DNA of 64,000 nt, taken from NCBI GenBank assembly GCA_025559845.1, contig CP048470.1, positions 162,001-226,000 on the forward strand, in the 5' to 3' direction. Below are positions 45,660 through 53,990 of the stretch, in pieces; the stretch's first letter is position 1; every line of letters starts with the position of its first letter. The position numbers and the translations under genes were made by a program. The notes beneath the pieces are model-generated. The model was given only the letters and a program-made list of their open reading frames with translations. It ran no database searches and had not been told where the DNA came from. This DNA is from Agrobacterium tumefaciens (GTDB lineage Bacteria; Pseudomonadota; Alphaproteobacteria; Rhizobiales; Rhizobiaceae).

Positions 45660-47033
45660 ATGACCGAAACTGGAACGTCCGATCAGAAACGAGGCCTTAA
45701 AATAGCGGTCATCGGTACGGGTATCTCCGGCCTCTCTGCCGCGTGGCTGCTCTCCAAACGTCACCAGGTGACGGTGTTTGAGGCCGCGAGCCGGATCGGC
45801 GGCCACAGCAACACTGTTGATTTCGAAAGTGTGAGTGGCCCGGTTTCGGTCGACACAGGCTTTATTGTCTACAATGAGGTGACCTATCCCAATCTGACGG
45901 CTCTTTTCAAAGAACTCGACGTCCCAACGACGGCATCCAACATGTCCTTTGCCGTATCACTGAACGAAGGTGCGTTCGAATATGCAGGCGGAACCCGTTT
46001 TGGGCTCTTCGCACAAAAGAGCAATTTGCTGCGGCCACGGTTCTGGAACATGCTGGCAGATCTCTTGCGGTTTTACCGCGATGCCCCAGGCGACCTGCCA
46101 GAGATGGGCAATATGTCAATCGACGAGTATCTCACACGCCATCGATATGGCTCTGCATTTCGTGATGATCATCTCTATCCGATGGCAGCTGCCATATGGT
46201 CTACACCTGCGATGGACGTCGGGCGCTACCCGGCAGCGCAGTTCGTGAAGTTCTGCCACAACCACGGCCTGCTTTTGCTGCGCAACCGCCCCCAGTGGCG
46301 CACTGTTACCGGTGGAAGTCGCGAGTATGTCAGACGCATCACCACGGGTTTTAGTGACAGGATCCGGCTGTCGACCCGTGTGACGGAGATCCGCCGGACA
46401 CCGGATGGTATTGCGATAACAGACGGTTTCGGACGAAAACATCAATTCGACGACGTGGTGATCGCAACCCATGCGGACCAGGCACTTGAGATGCTGTCGG
46501 ATGCCACACACGCGGAAAAGAACATTCTTGGGGCCTTCAGCTACACAAAAAACCGCGCGGTTCTTCACACGGACGCGGACCTGATGCCCAAGCGGCGGGC
46601 CGCGTGGTCGAGTTGGAATTACGTCACCCATACGAACAACACCAACCGCCAGCCGACCATCACCTACTGGATGAACAGGCTCCAACCTCTGGGCCACGCG
46701 CCCGAGACGTTCGTCACACTCAACCCCGTTCGCGAACCCTCTGCGCAGAGCATCGTTTGCGAAGAGATTTACGATCATCCCGTTTTCGATGAACACACCG
46801 AGCGCGCACAACGTCATTTGTGGGCTCTTCAGGGCTACCGGAACACGTGGTTCTGCGGCGCGTATTTCGGTTCCGGTTTTCATGAAGATGGCATTCAGGC
46901 AGGTCTTGCCGTCGCTGAAGACCTTGGCGGTATCAGACGCCCCTGGCAGGTTAAAAACGAAAGTAGCCGCATTGTCCGGCGTCCCCTTGCTGGAAGGCCA
47001 AACCGCGAGGAATGGATGGAGGCACCGGCATGA
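45660..47033 (+). CDS. FAD-dependent amine-oxidase-like oxidoreductase
   Basis: A 457-residue flavoprotein with the FAD-binding loop GTGISG (19-24) and 'VTVFEAASRIGGHSNTV' after it. It belongs to the NAD/FAD protein type that is regularly found next to DUF1365 and cyclopropane-synthase genes, so it probably desaturates or oxidises a membrane acyl chain. The ATG at 45660 is chosen (AGAGG about 6 bases ahead); earlier in-frame starts at 45612 (TTG), 45624 and 45639 (ATG) have poor sites. It overlaps DUF1365 by 4 bases. Confidence 0.85.
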   Translation: MTETGTSDQKRGLKIAVIGTGISGLSAAWLLSKRHQVTVFEAASRIGGHSNTVDFESVSGPVSVDTGFIVYNEVTYPNLTALFKELDVPTTASNMSFAVSLNEGAFEYAGGTRFGLFAQKSNLLRPRFWNMLADLLRFYRDAPGDLPEMGNMSIDEYLTRHRYGSAFRDDHLYPMAAAIWSTPAMDVGRYPAAQFVKFCHNHGLLLLRNRPQWRTVTGGSREYVRRITTGFSDRIRLSTRVTEIRRTPDGIAITDGFGRKHQFDDVVIATHADQALEMLSDATHAEKNILGAFSYTKNRAVLHTDADLMPKRRAAWSSWNYVTHTNNTNRQPTITYWMNRLQPLGHAPETFVTLNPVREPSAQSIVCEEIYDHPVFDEHTERAQRHLWALQGYRNTWFCGAYFGSGFHEDGIQAGLAVAEDLGGIRRPWQVKNESSRIVRRPLAGRPNREEWMEAPA

Positions 47034-47848
47034 ACGAGCCCCTCGCCTCAGCCATTTTTCCAGGACATGTCACGCATGTGCGGTTCAAACCCAGGGAACA
47101 CCGGCTTAGCTACCGGATTTACTCGCTCCTCATCGACCTCGATGAACTGGGCACACTCAACAGGCGTTTGAGGCTGTTCTCGGTTGACCGTTTCAATCTG
47201 TTTTCGTTCTTCCCTAAAGATCGAGGCGACAGAAGTGGCGATGACCTGCGCGGGCAGATCGAAAATGCAATGAAAGCGGCGGGTATTGAGCCAGACGGCG
47301 GACCCATCAGATTGCTGACCATGCCACGCCTCCTCGGCTGGTCTTTTAATCCACTTTCTGAGTTTTTCTGCTACAGGCGCGACGGTTCACTGGCCGCAAT
47401 TTTATGGGAGGTCGAGAACACCTTCGGTGAGCGTCATTCCTACCTCATCCCGGTTGAGACAGATAATGGCAACGACATCGTCCAACGCTGCGACAAACGG
47501 TTTTATGTCTCTCCCTTCATGGAGATGGATCTTCACTACACGTTTCATGTAAGCCCACCCGGTGAGACGCTTAAAATCCGTATCGACACCTTCGACGCTG
47601 AGGGAATTGTCCTGAGAGCGCGCCACCTAGCCCGCCGTGCGGCGCTGACAGATGGTGCTCTTTTGAGAGCGTTTTTCATGATCCCGTTTCTGACGCTAAA
47701 AGTCATCGGCGGCATTCACTGGGAAGCTTTGAAAATCTGGCTCAAAGGCGTGACGTTGAAGAAACGTCCTCCGCCTCCTCGAACCCCCATTTCCTTTATC
47801 CGCCCTTCACCAAACCAAACCGAGGCCAAAATCCATGACCCCGTTTGA
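47030..47848 (+). CDS. DUF1365-family protein
   Basis: A 272-residue protein with the family opening 'FPGHVTHVRFKPREHRLSY' and 'RLLGWSFNPLSEFFCY' in the middle. The biochemical role is unknown; genes of this family nearly always lie between an FAD oxidoreductase and a cyclopropane-synthase-like gene, as here, which suggests a step in acyl-chain modification. Start ATGA overlap with the preceding gene; its last 14 bases overlap the next gene. Confidence 0.88.
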   Translation: MNEPLASAIFPGHVTHVRFKPREHRLSYRIYSLLIDLDELGTLNRRLRLFSVDRFNLFSFFPKDRGDRSGDDLRGQIENAMKAAGIEPDGGPIRLLTMPRLLGWSFNPLSEFFCYRRDGSLAAILWEVENTFGERHSYLIPVETDNGNDIVQRCDKRFYVSPFMEMDLHYTFHVSPPGETLKIRIDTFDAEGIVLRARHLARRAALTDGALLRAFFMIPFLTLKVIGGIHWEALKIWLKGVTLKKRPPPPRTPISFIRPSPNQTEAKIHDPV

Positions 47849-49115
47849 AAACCTGACTGAAATTTCTGCTGCGAATCCAGCGAGCACACGGCCGATCGGC
47901 ATGGGTGGCTGGTTGATGAAGCGGCTCTTGAACAGGATTACCACTGGAAGATTGCGTGTCATCTTGCCGGATGGAGCATCAGTGGAAAAATGCGGTGAAA
48001 ACTCGGGTCAGGAGGCCACATTCATAATCCATCGCTGGCGCGCGCTGAGACGACTGGTGCTCAATGGTGATATCGGGTTCGCAGATGGTTACATAGCCGG
48101 CGACTGGTCTACCCCTGACCTCACGGCCCTCATCCGTTTTGCCGCCCAAAATCGCCAAGCACTACGCGGTTCAATGCGGGGCAGCCTGCCGATGCGCCTG
48201 GCAAACCGTCTCGCCCATAGTCTGAACGCCAATACCAAGAATGGCAGTAGACGGAATATCGAAGCGCACTATGACCTCGGCAACGAGTTTTATCGCCAGT
48301 GGCTCGACCCCTCGATGCTCTATTCTTCTGCCGTTTTTGACGAGACCACATCGACGCTGGAAGATGCCCAGGCCAACAAACTTCGGCGAATTACGGAAAA
48401 GCTTCACTTGTCCGGGGGCGAGACCATTCTTGAAATCGGTTGCGGATGGGGAGCGCTTGCGACGCACCTGGCACGCGAACATGACGCGAAGGTCACCGGT
48501 ATCACGCTTTCACCGTCACAACTGGCTTTTGCCAACGACGCCGTTACAAAAGCAGGTCAATCTGACCGCATTGATCTCAGGCTCCAGGATTATCGCGATA
48601 CACGTGGGCGTTTCGATCGCATCGTCTCAATCGAAATGTTCGAGGCTGTCGGCGAAGCCTACTGGCCGAGCTATTTCGAAACGCTGAAAAGGTGCCTGAA
48701 GCCTGGCGGTCGGGCGGTGCTGCAAGTGATCTCCATTGACGAAGATCGCTTTGAAACCTATCGGCGCAAGGCTGATTTCATCCAGCGCTATATTTTCCCT
48801 GGCGGCTTCCTTCCATCGCAGAACGCCATTGAGAAATCAGTCGAAAAATCAGGCCTAAAACTCTGTGAAAAGGAACTTTTTGGGCTTTCTTATGCACGAA
48901 CTTTGGCTGAATGGCGGCTCCGTTTTGATGCGAAATGGCAGACGATTGCGCTGCTCGGCTTCGATGATCGTTTCAGGCGTCTCTGGGACTATTATCTCTG
49001 CTACTGCGAAGCGGGTTTTGCAGAGGGAGCGATCGACGTCGGCTTTTACGTCATCGAGAACAGTGAGCGCTATCAGACTTCGTCAAGCGTTGAGCATGAG
49101 AGAGGCGTGTTATGA
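47835..49115 (+). CDS. Cyclopropane-fatty-acyl-phospholipid-synthase-like methyltransferase (long form)
   Basis: A 426-residue protein of Cfa length with an N-terminal lipid-binding part (to about 140) and a SAM domain ('LEIGCGWGALATHLA', 199-213). Two positions differ from E. coli Cfa: S165 replaces the active-site cysteine ('MLYSSAVF' against YSCA), and Q297 stands where a histidine is expected ('LQVIS'); E270 is kept. That points to a methyl transfer with another outcome, such as methylation of a dienyl or branched chain. It is coupled to DUF1365 before and DUF2147 after it. Confidence 0.85.
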   Translation: MTPFENLTEISAANPASTRPIGMGGWLMKRLLNRITTGRLRVILPDGASVEKCGENSGQEATFIIHRWRALRRLVLNGDIGFADGYIAGDWSTPDLTALIRFAAQNRQALRGSMRGSLPMRLANRLAHSLNANTKNGSRRNIEAHYDLGNEFYRQWLDPSMLYSSAVFDETTSTLEDAQANKLRRITEKLHLSGGETILEIGCGWGALATHLAREHDAKVTGITLSPSQLAFANDAVTKAGQSDRIDLRLQDYRDTRGRFDRIVSIEMFEAVGEAYWPSYFETLKRCLKPGGRAVLQVISIDEDRFETYRRKADFIQRYIFPGGFLPSQNAIEKSVEKSGLKLCEKELFGLSYARTLAEWRLRFDAKWQTIALLGFDDRFRRLWDYYLCYCEAGFAEGAIDVGFYVIENSERYQTSSSVEHERGVL

Positions 49116-49489
49116 AACGCGTTGTCGTGATGGGAACAGTTGCGATCCTGCTCGCGTCAGCCGCGACCAGCATCCATGCTGGTGAACTTGACGGAGATTG
49201 GGCGCGCGGCGATGGCAACGCCAAAGTCCGCATTGCTCCTTGCGGCGAAAATATCTGTGCCACCAACACCTGGATCAAGCCAGGAACACCTCGTGAAAAA
49301 GCAGGCGACCAGCTCATTATGGATATCAAGCCGGATGCCGCAGGCGGATATTCGGGAACTGCCTTCGATCCCCAGCGCGATAAATCCTACCGGCTATCCA
49401 TCACCATTTCAGGAAACAGCATGACGACAAAGGGCTGCATTGTCGCAGGACTTCTTTGCAAAGGGATCAATTGGACACGGATCGACTGA
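49112..49489 (+). CDS. DUF2147 secreted protein
   Basis: A 125-residue protein with a signal peptide (about 1-23, 'VAILLASAATSIHA') and the DUF2147 form: 'LDGDWARGDGNAKVRIAPCG', a paired cysteine pattern and 'SGTAFDPQRDKSY'. It is probably periplasmic and lipocalin-like. Its ATG overlaps the methyltransferase stop. Function unknown, but it is regularly associated with envelope-stress genes. Confidence 0.8.
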   Translation: MKRVVVMGTVAILLASAATSIHAGELDGDWARGDGNAKVRIAPCGENICATNTWIKPGTPREKAGDQLIMDIKPDAAGGYSGTAFDPQRDKSYRLSITISGNSMTTKGCIVAGLLCKGINWTRID

Positions 49490-49505
49490 ACGAAGGAGGA
49501 CAAGG

Positions 49506-49934
49506 ATGAAAACCGCTCTCGTAGCTTACGTGTCGACACTCATCGCCTTTCTGGTGATTGATTTCATCTGGCTTAGTGCCATGGCATCAAGGCTATACCG
49601 CCCGGCGATCGGCGACCTTTTGGCTGACACCTTCAGGGTCGGTCCGGCGATCGCATTTTATTTGATCTACGCCGCAGGCCTTGCTTTTCTCGCGGTAAAA
49701 CCGGCGCTGGTTTCAGGGCAGTGGAATACTGCCTTGCTTTACGGCGCCATTGTCGGGTTCATGGCCTATGCCACGTATGATTTGACCAATCAGGCAACGC
49801 TGAAAAGCTGGTCAACGACACTCACCCTCGCCGATCTGGCATGGGGAACGTTTGTCTCGGCAGCAGCTGCCACGATTTCCTATCTCATCACCATGCGCCT
49901 GGCCGCTCCAGATACAACTCCGGCAGGTCTATGA
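49506..49934 (+). CDS. DUF2177 membrane protein
   Basis: A 142-residue inner-membrane protein with four helices and the family signature 'FLVIDFIWLSAMASRLYRPAIG' at the start and 'YDLTNQATLKSWS' near the end. AGGAGG precedes the ATG. It is often found in clusters with ECF sigma factors and acyl-chain-modifying enzymes, as here. No reaction is known. Confidence 0.87.
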   Translation: MKTALVAYVSTLIAFLVIDFIWLSAMASRLYRPAIGDLLADTFRVGPAIAFYLIYAAGLAFLAVKPALVSGQWNTALLYGAIVGFMAYATYDLTNQATLKSWSTTLTLADLAWGTFVSAAAATISYLITMRLAAPDTTPAGL

Positions 49935-50059
49935 TGATAGAGGCGCTCCCGCTTTCATGGCCATTGTCCCCTTTCGCACGAAAGGGATGGGAGCTTACTT
50001 TACCCTCAACCTTGCTTTCGCGCCGGAATGAATTCTATAAAGGAAAAACAGCAGGGTAT

Positions 50060-50608
50060 ATGCGAATGCAGGGTAATGAGATCGCTACTCTTATCAACCG
50101 CGTCGGGATGGGCGATCGCGCAGCATTCGCGTCACTCTATCGAGCCACCAGTCCTCGGCTCTTTGCAATCTGCTTGAAAATCCTGCGCGACAAAACAGAT
50201 GCTGAAGAGGCTCTCCAGGAGATATATATCAAGGTGTGGCAGCGTGCCAAAACCTTCGCCGTCAGCGCCGGGACAGCTACAACCTGGCTGGCGACAATTG
50301 CGCGCAATCACGCGATAGACACGATAAGGGCGCGTAAACCTGAGGCCGACGACATCGATGAGGCCTACGATCTGGCAGACGATAGCATTCGCTCGCCCGA
50401 GCAACAGGTTGTTCTTGCGGATGAAGGGCGAAGGATTGACGATTGCATGCGGCAGCTGGACACCACACATGCGCAAGCCGTACGCCGCGCCTATGTCGAA
50501 GGATTGAGTTATCTCGAGCTTGCCGACGAATTACGGGTCCCGTTGAACACCGTCAGAACATGGCTGAGACGTAGCCTCCTTAAACTGAGGGAGTGCATGC
50601 AGCGATGA
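50060..50608 (+). CDS. ECF RNA polymerase sigma factor (SigK/RskA-partner type)
   Basis: A 182-residue sigma-70 protein with region 2 ('LYRATSPRLFAICLKILRD', about 28-46, and 'ATTWLATIARNHAIDTIR', about 75-92) and region 4 ('LSYLELADELRVPLNTVRTWL', about 149-169). The start is uncertain: ATG codons at 50060 and 50066 fit the family; an open frame reaches back to 49841. It overlaps the anti-sigma gene (ATGA). It likely drives the divergent lipid-modification genes and itself when the membrane is stressed. Confidence 0.9.
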   Translation: MRMQGNEIATLINRVGMGDRAAFASLYRATSPRLFAICLKILRDKTDAEEALQEIYIKVWQRAKTFAVSAGTATTWLATIARNHAIDTIRARKPEADDIDEAYDLADDSIRSPEQQVVLADEGRRIDDCMRQLDTTHAQAVRRAYVEGLSYLELADELRVPLNTVRTWLRRSLLKLRECMQR

Positions 50609-51315
50609 GCGAGGGATCACACAGCGGCGGTATGGGATCGCGCGACGAAATCCTCGCCGGAGAATACGTTCTTGGGGTCCTGCCGTTTGCGACGCGTCGC
50701 GCGCTCGAAGAGCGGATGAAGGAAGACAAGGCGTTTGCGCACCTCGTTGAGCGCTGGCAGCAGGAACTCGCTTCTTTCAACGATGAGTATCTGGAAGAGA
50801 TGCCAGACGCCGCGATTTTCGCGCGCATCGAGGCACGCCTCTTTGGCTCGAAAGAAGAGGCCGTCAAGCAAGGTCTATGGAACTCGATCCGGTTCTGGCG
50901 CTGGACTGCGCTCGGGACTGGCGCGCTTGCCGTGGTTGCGTTGGCTCTTGCTGTATTGCCTGTCATTCAACCCAAACCGACAGCGCTCGTGGCAGAACTC
51001 GCGACGACCGACAGTCAGGTTAATCTCCTTGCCTCTTACGATGCTGAGAGCGGGCGAATGCGCATCGTGCCTGTTGCGGTCGGCAAACCGGACGAGAAGT
51101 CGCTGGAACTCTGGCTTGTTCAGAAGAATGGCTCCACTCGCTCGCTTGGTGTGTTCCAGCCCGGCGCGAGTGGTGACCTGATCATCCCGGCTGACATGCG
51201 TTCCGACATCGCAGAAGGCACAACTTTTGCAGTGAGTGTGGAGCCGTTCGGCGGTTCGCCAACCGGTCAGGCCACCGGTCCGGTTATTGCTGTGGGTACG
51301 GCTCGTCATCTATAG
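50605..51315 (+). CDS. Anti-sigma factor, RskA type
   Basis: A 236-residue protein. It has a cytoplasmic sigma-binding part (1-95, 'LAGEYVLGVLPFATRRALEE'), one membrane helix (about 99-119) and a periplasmic RskA domain ('LELWLVQKNGSTRSLGVF'). No zinc-binding His/Cys set of the ChrR or ZAS type is seen. It holds the preceding sigma factor inactive at the membrane until a signal, probably through proteolysis, releases it. Start chosen at the ATGA overlap. Confidence 0.9.
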   Translation: MSEGSHSGGMGSRDEILAGEYVLGVLPFATRRALEERMKEDKAFAHLVERWQQELASFNDEYLEEMPDAAIFARIEARLFGSKEEAVKQGLWNSIRFWRWTALGTGALAVVALALAVLPVIQPKPTALVAELATTDSQVNLLASYDAESGRMRIVPVAVGKPDEKSLELWLVQKNGSTRSLGVFQPGASGDLIIPADMRSDIAEGTTFAVSVEPFGGSPTGQATGPVIAVGTARHL

Positions 51316-51359
51316 TGGAGATGATCCAATTATGGTGAGGCAACCTCCTGCGGCAGAAT

Positions 51360-52247
51360 TCACGCCGCGAACAGGTTGGCTGCCATGAAGTCTACGAACG
51401 CCCTGACCTTCGGTGACAGATAGCGGCTGGTCGGCCACAACACGCGAAACTGACCAGTCCCTGCCAGATAATCATCGAGCACCGGCACCAGGCTTCCCCC
51501 AGCAATTTCGGATGTTACCGCGAAGGGGGGAAGACAGGTAATGCCGAAAGAGCGCTGCGCGAGAAAGATCAGCGGCTCAAGTGTGCTGGCAACGGTGCTG
51601 ACGGGTAAATCGAGTTTGATGTCGCGACCGTCACGAACCAGCGGCCATGGTTCGAGCTTGCCGGAATTGGCGAAACGGTGGTGGAGGCATTGATGCTGAA
51701 GGAGATCTTCCGGCAGCTGCGGAGTGCCGTTTTTTGCGAGATAATCAGGCGAAGCGACGATAACATGCCTGAACGTCCCGAGCTTGCGGCTCATCAGGCG
51801 AGTGTCTTTGACGTCACCGGTGCGGATTACGGCATCGAAACCTTCTTCGATGACGTCAACAATACGATCCGTGAAGTCGAGATCCAGATTGACCTCAGGG
51901 TAGGTTTTCATGAAATCGGCGATTGTTGGCATCAGCAACATGCCCGCTAGGGGCAGGCTGACACGCAGTTGTCCGCGAGGCGTAGCGTGCGACCGCGACA
52001 GTCTCGCTTGTACCTCTTCATATTCTGCTTGAATGCGGCGGCACGTATCGAGAAAGAAGCTGCCTTCCTCCGTTAGCGCCATGCTGCGGGTAGAGCGATT
52101 GAACAGGCGGACACCAAGTTCTTCTTCGAGCCTTGCTATTGCCTTGCCCACGGCAGAGCCGGAAATCCCAAGACGATGCCCGGCCGAAACGAAGCTTCCG
52201 ACCTCTGCAACCTGCACGAAGATACTGAGCGTTCCGAGCTTGTCCAC
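51360..52247 (-). CDS. LysR-family regulator
   Basis: A 295-residue regulator with an N-terminal HTH ('FVSAGHRLGISGSAVGKAI', about 19-37) and the C-terminal effector domain ('VIRTGDVKDTRLMSRKLG'). The start is a GTG at 52247 with GGAGGGG just ahead. It is divergent from the monooxygenase-MFS gene pair, with about 124 bases between, and so is the probable switch of that pair. Confidence 0.92.
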   Translation of the reverse strand: MDKLGTLSIFVQVAEVGSFVSAGHRLGISGSAVGKAIARLEEELGVRLFNRSTRSMALTEEGSFFLDTCRRIQAEYEEVQARLSRSHATPRGQLRVSLPLAGMLLMPTIADFMKTYPEVNLDLDFTDRIVDVIEEGFDAVIRTGDVKDTRLMSRKLGTFRHVIVASPDYLAKNGTPQLPEDLLQHQCLHHRFANSGKLEPWPLVRDGRDIKLDLPVSTVASTLEPLIFLAQRSFGITCLPPFAVTSEIAGGSLVPVLDDYLAGTGQFRVLWPTSRYLSPKVRAFVDFMAANLFAA

Positions 52248-52371
52248 GGCCCCTCCATTGCGGAAATTTTTTCCGTTATATCAAGAATTCAAGCTCATTT
52301 ATCCGACATTTGCATCGAGATATCCAGATCATGCACGCCAATCAGGGCGGCAAATTTCAGTGGAGATTTCG

Positions 52372-52737
52372 ATGGTAACGACCACATCAGCCGGTTTTGC
52401 AATCCAACCCGTACCGACGACTTTCATCGTCAACGTCATCCACGTTCACCCTGAAAAACAGGATGAAGCGTTTGAAATCATTCAAGACGTTGTCCACTAC
52501 GTTGCTGAACGCAAGGAAGGGTTCTTATGGAGTAGCCTCGCAAAAAGCACCGACGGGCTGACGGTCGTCAATATCGAAGCGATCCAGGGTGCCGACAATG
52601 TTGGAGAGTTCTTTTCAGACCCGGTCTTCGTCGAGAAGTTTGCGCGACTGGATACGGTCTCAACCAGCGAATTTCACACTTATAAAGTGGATGACCTCGT
52701 CCTGCCCAAGCGGACGGCCGGCGAGGACGCAAGATGA
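52372..52737 (+). CDS. Small antibiotic-biosynthesis-monooxygenase (ABM) domain protein
   Basis: A 121-residue protein with the ferredoxin-like ABM fold ('FIVNVIHVHPEKQDEAFEII' at the start, then 'EGFLWSSLAKSTDG'). Such proteins act as quinol monooxygenases or as dimeric heme- or quinone-handling enzymes. The ATG at 52372 has GGAG about 8 bases ahead. Its stop overlaps the MFS start (ATGA). It probably detoxifies or modifies a quinone-like compound that the transporter exports. Confidence 0.8.
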   Translation: MVTTTSAGFAIQPVPTTFIVNVIHVHPEKQDEAFEIIQDVVHYVAERKEGFLWSSLAKSTDGLTVVNIEAIQGADNVGEFFSDPVFVEKFARLDTVSTSEFHTYKVDDLVLPKRTAGEDAR

Positions 52738-53930
52738 CTGATCTCGCTTCCCGGCACGACACACGTGAAGATTCGCATAGCACGAAAGATGCCTTTCCGT
52801 TGGCTGCGTTGATCGCCCTGGCACTATCGGGGTTCATTACCATCCTGACCGAGGCACTTCCCGCTGGACTTTTACCTCAGATATCCAGCAACCTTTCAGT
52901 CTCTCAGGCATCCGTTGGTCAGATGGTCACGGTCTACGCGATCGGTTCACTCGTCGCAGCGATCCCTCTGACCCGTGCGACGCAAAACATGCGTCGACGC
53001 CCATTGCTTGCTGTGACCATCGCAGGCTTTGCATTCGCGAACCTCATCACGGCTATCTCAACCTCCTACAGCCTGACGATGGTTGCCCGTTTCCTTGCAG
53101 GTATTTCAGCTGGACTGTTGTGGGCACTGCTTGCGGGCTACGCAGCCCGCATGGTTCCGGACGCGCAAAAAGGTCGCGCGATCGCTATCGCTATGGCCGG
53201 CACGCCCCTGGCGCTATCGATCGGAGTTCCCGCAGCGACACTTCTGGGAACTGTCATTGGGTGGCGAGCCTGCTTTCTTCTCATGAGCATAACGGCAGTT
53301 CTACTCACCCTTTGGATCGCTACCCAGCTCCCCGATTTTCAGGGACAGCATTCCAACGATAAGCAGTCACTCGGCCAAACAGCACGTATACCGGGTGTCC
53401 GCCCGATCCTGTTCGTTACGCTGACATTCGTGCTGGCGCACAACATCCTCTATACTTACATCGTTCCGCTGCTGCAGCCTGCCGGTCTTGAGCACCGGGT
53501 CGACGCCGTTTTATTCCTCTTCGGGTGTGTTTCACTCATAGGAATTTGGTTTGTCGGCGCATTTGTTGATCGCTGGCTATGGCAGCTTGCTGTCGCGAGT
53601 TGCCTCACCTTCCTCCTCGCCTCCGCTGTCATGGGAATATGGCCGACGGAACGGACTGGGGTCTACGCTTCAGTCGGTTTATGGGGGCTCGCCTTTGGAG
53701 GGGCAGCGACGATATTCCAAACGGCCATGGCGCGGACCGCAAAAAAGCAGACGGATGCGGCACAATCATTGCTGGTTACTGTCTGGAACATCGCCATAGC
53801 CGGCGGCGGACTTCTGGGCGGTGGAATTCTCAACCATCTTGGCGTGGAGGCCTATGTCCCTGTTACCCTTGCACTCCTGTTTCTATGCCTCGCCGTGATC
53901 GTGGTTTGCCACAACGCCTTCAGATCGTGA
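52734..53930 (+). CDS. MFS transporter (sugar-efflux/drug-exporter DHA1 type)
   Basis: A 398-residue, 12-helix transporter with the loop motif 'PLTRATQNMRRRPLLAVT' and the helix-5 section 'GTPLALSIGVPAATLLG' of DHA1-type exporters. It is translationally coupled to the ABM protein and controlled by the divergent LysR gene. Likely role: export of an aromatic or quinone-like compound. Confidence 0.9.
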   Translation: MTDLASRHDTREDSHSTKDAFPLAALIALALSGFITILTEALPAGLLPQISSNLSVSQASVGQMVTVYAIGSLVAAIPLTRATQNMRRRPLLAVTIAGFAFANLITAISTSYSLTMVARFLAGISAGLLWALLAGYAARMVPDAQKGRAIAIAMAGTPLALSIGVPAATLLGTVIGWRACFLLMSITAVLLTLWIATQLPDFQGQHSNDKQSLGQTARIPGVRPILFVTLTFVLAHNILYTYIVPLLQPAGLEHRVDAVLFLFGCVSLIGIWFVGAFVDRWLWQLAVASCLTFLLASAVMGIWPTERTGVYASVGLWGLAFGGAATIFQTAMARTAKKQTDAAQSLLVTVWNIAIAGGGLLGGGILNHLGVEAYVPVTLALLFLCLAVIVVCHNAFRS

Positions 53931-53935
53931 CTTTG

Positions 53936-53973
53936 CAGGCCGCGCACCGTTTGGTAACGCGGCCTGAAATTTT
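53936..53973 (+). terminator. Terminator between convergent MFS and phosphatase genes
   Basis: A perfect 9-bp GC-rich stem (53936-53944 with 53958-53966), with a 13-nt loop, is followed by AAATTTT on the plus strand. It serves the MFS gene and may act on the converging operon as well. Confidence 0.65.
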
Positions 53974-53990
53974 CGATCAAACAACGAAAG

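Noticed and set aside
49969-49986. Hairpin CCCTTTC-GCAC-GAAAGGG before the sigma factor gene
   Set aside because: Only 7 bp and no T run; it lies inside a region where the sigma gene start is uncertain, so a terminator call is not justified.
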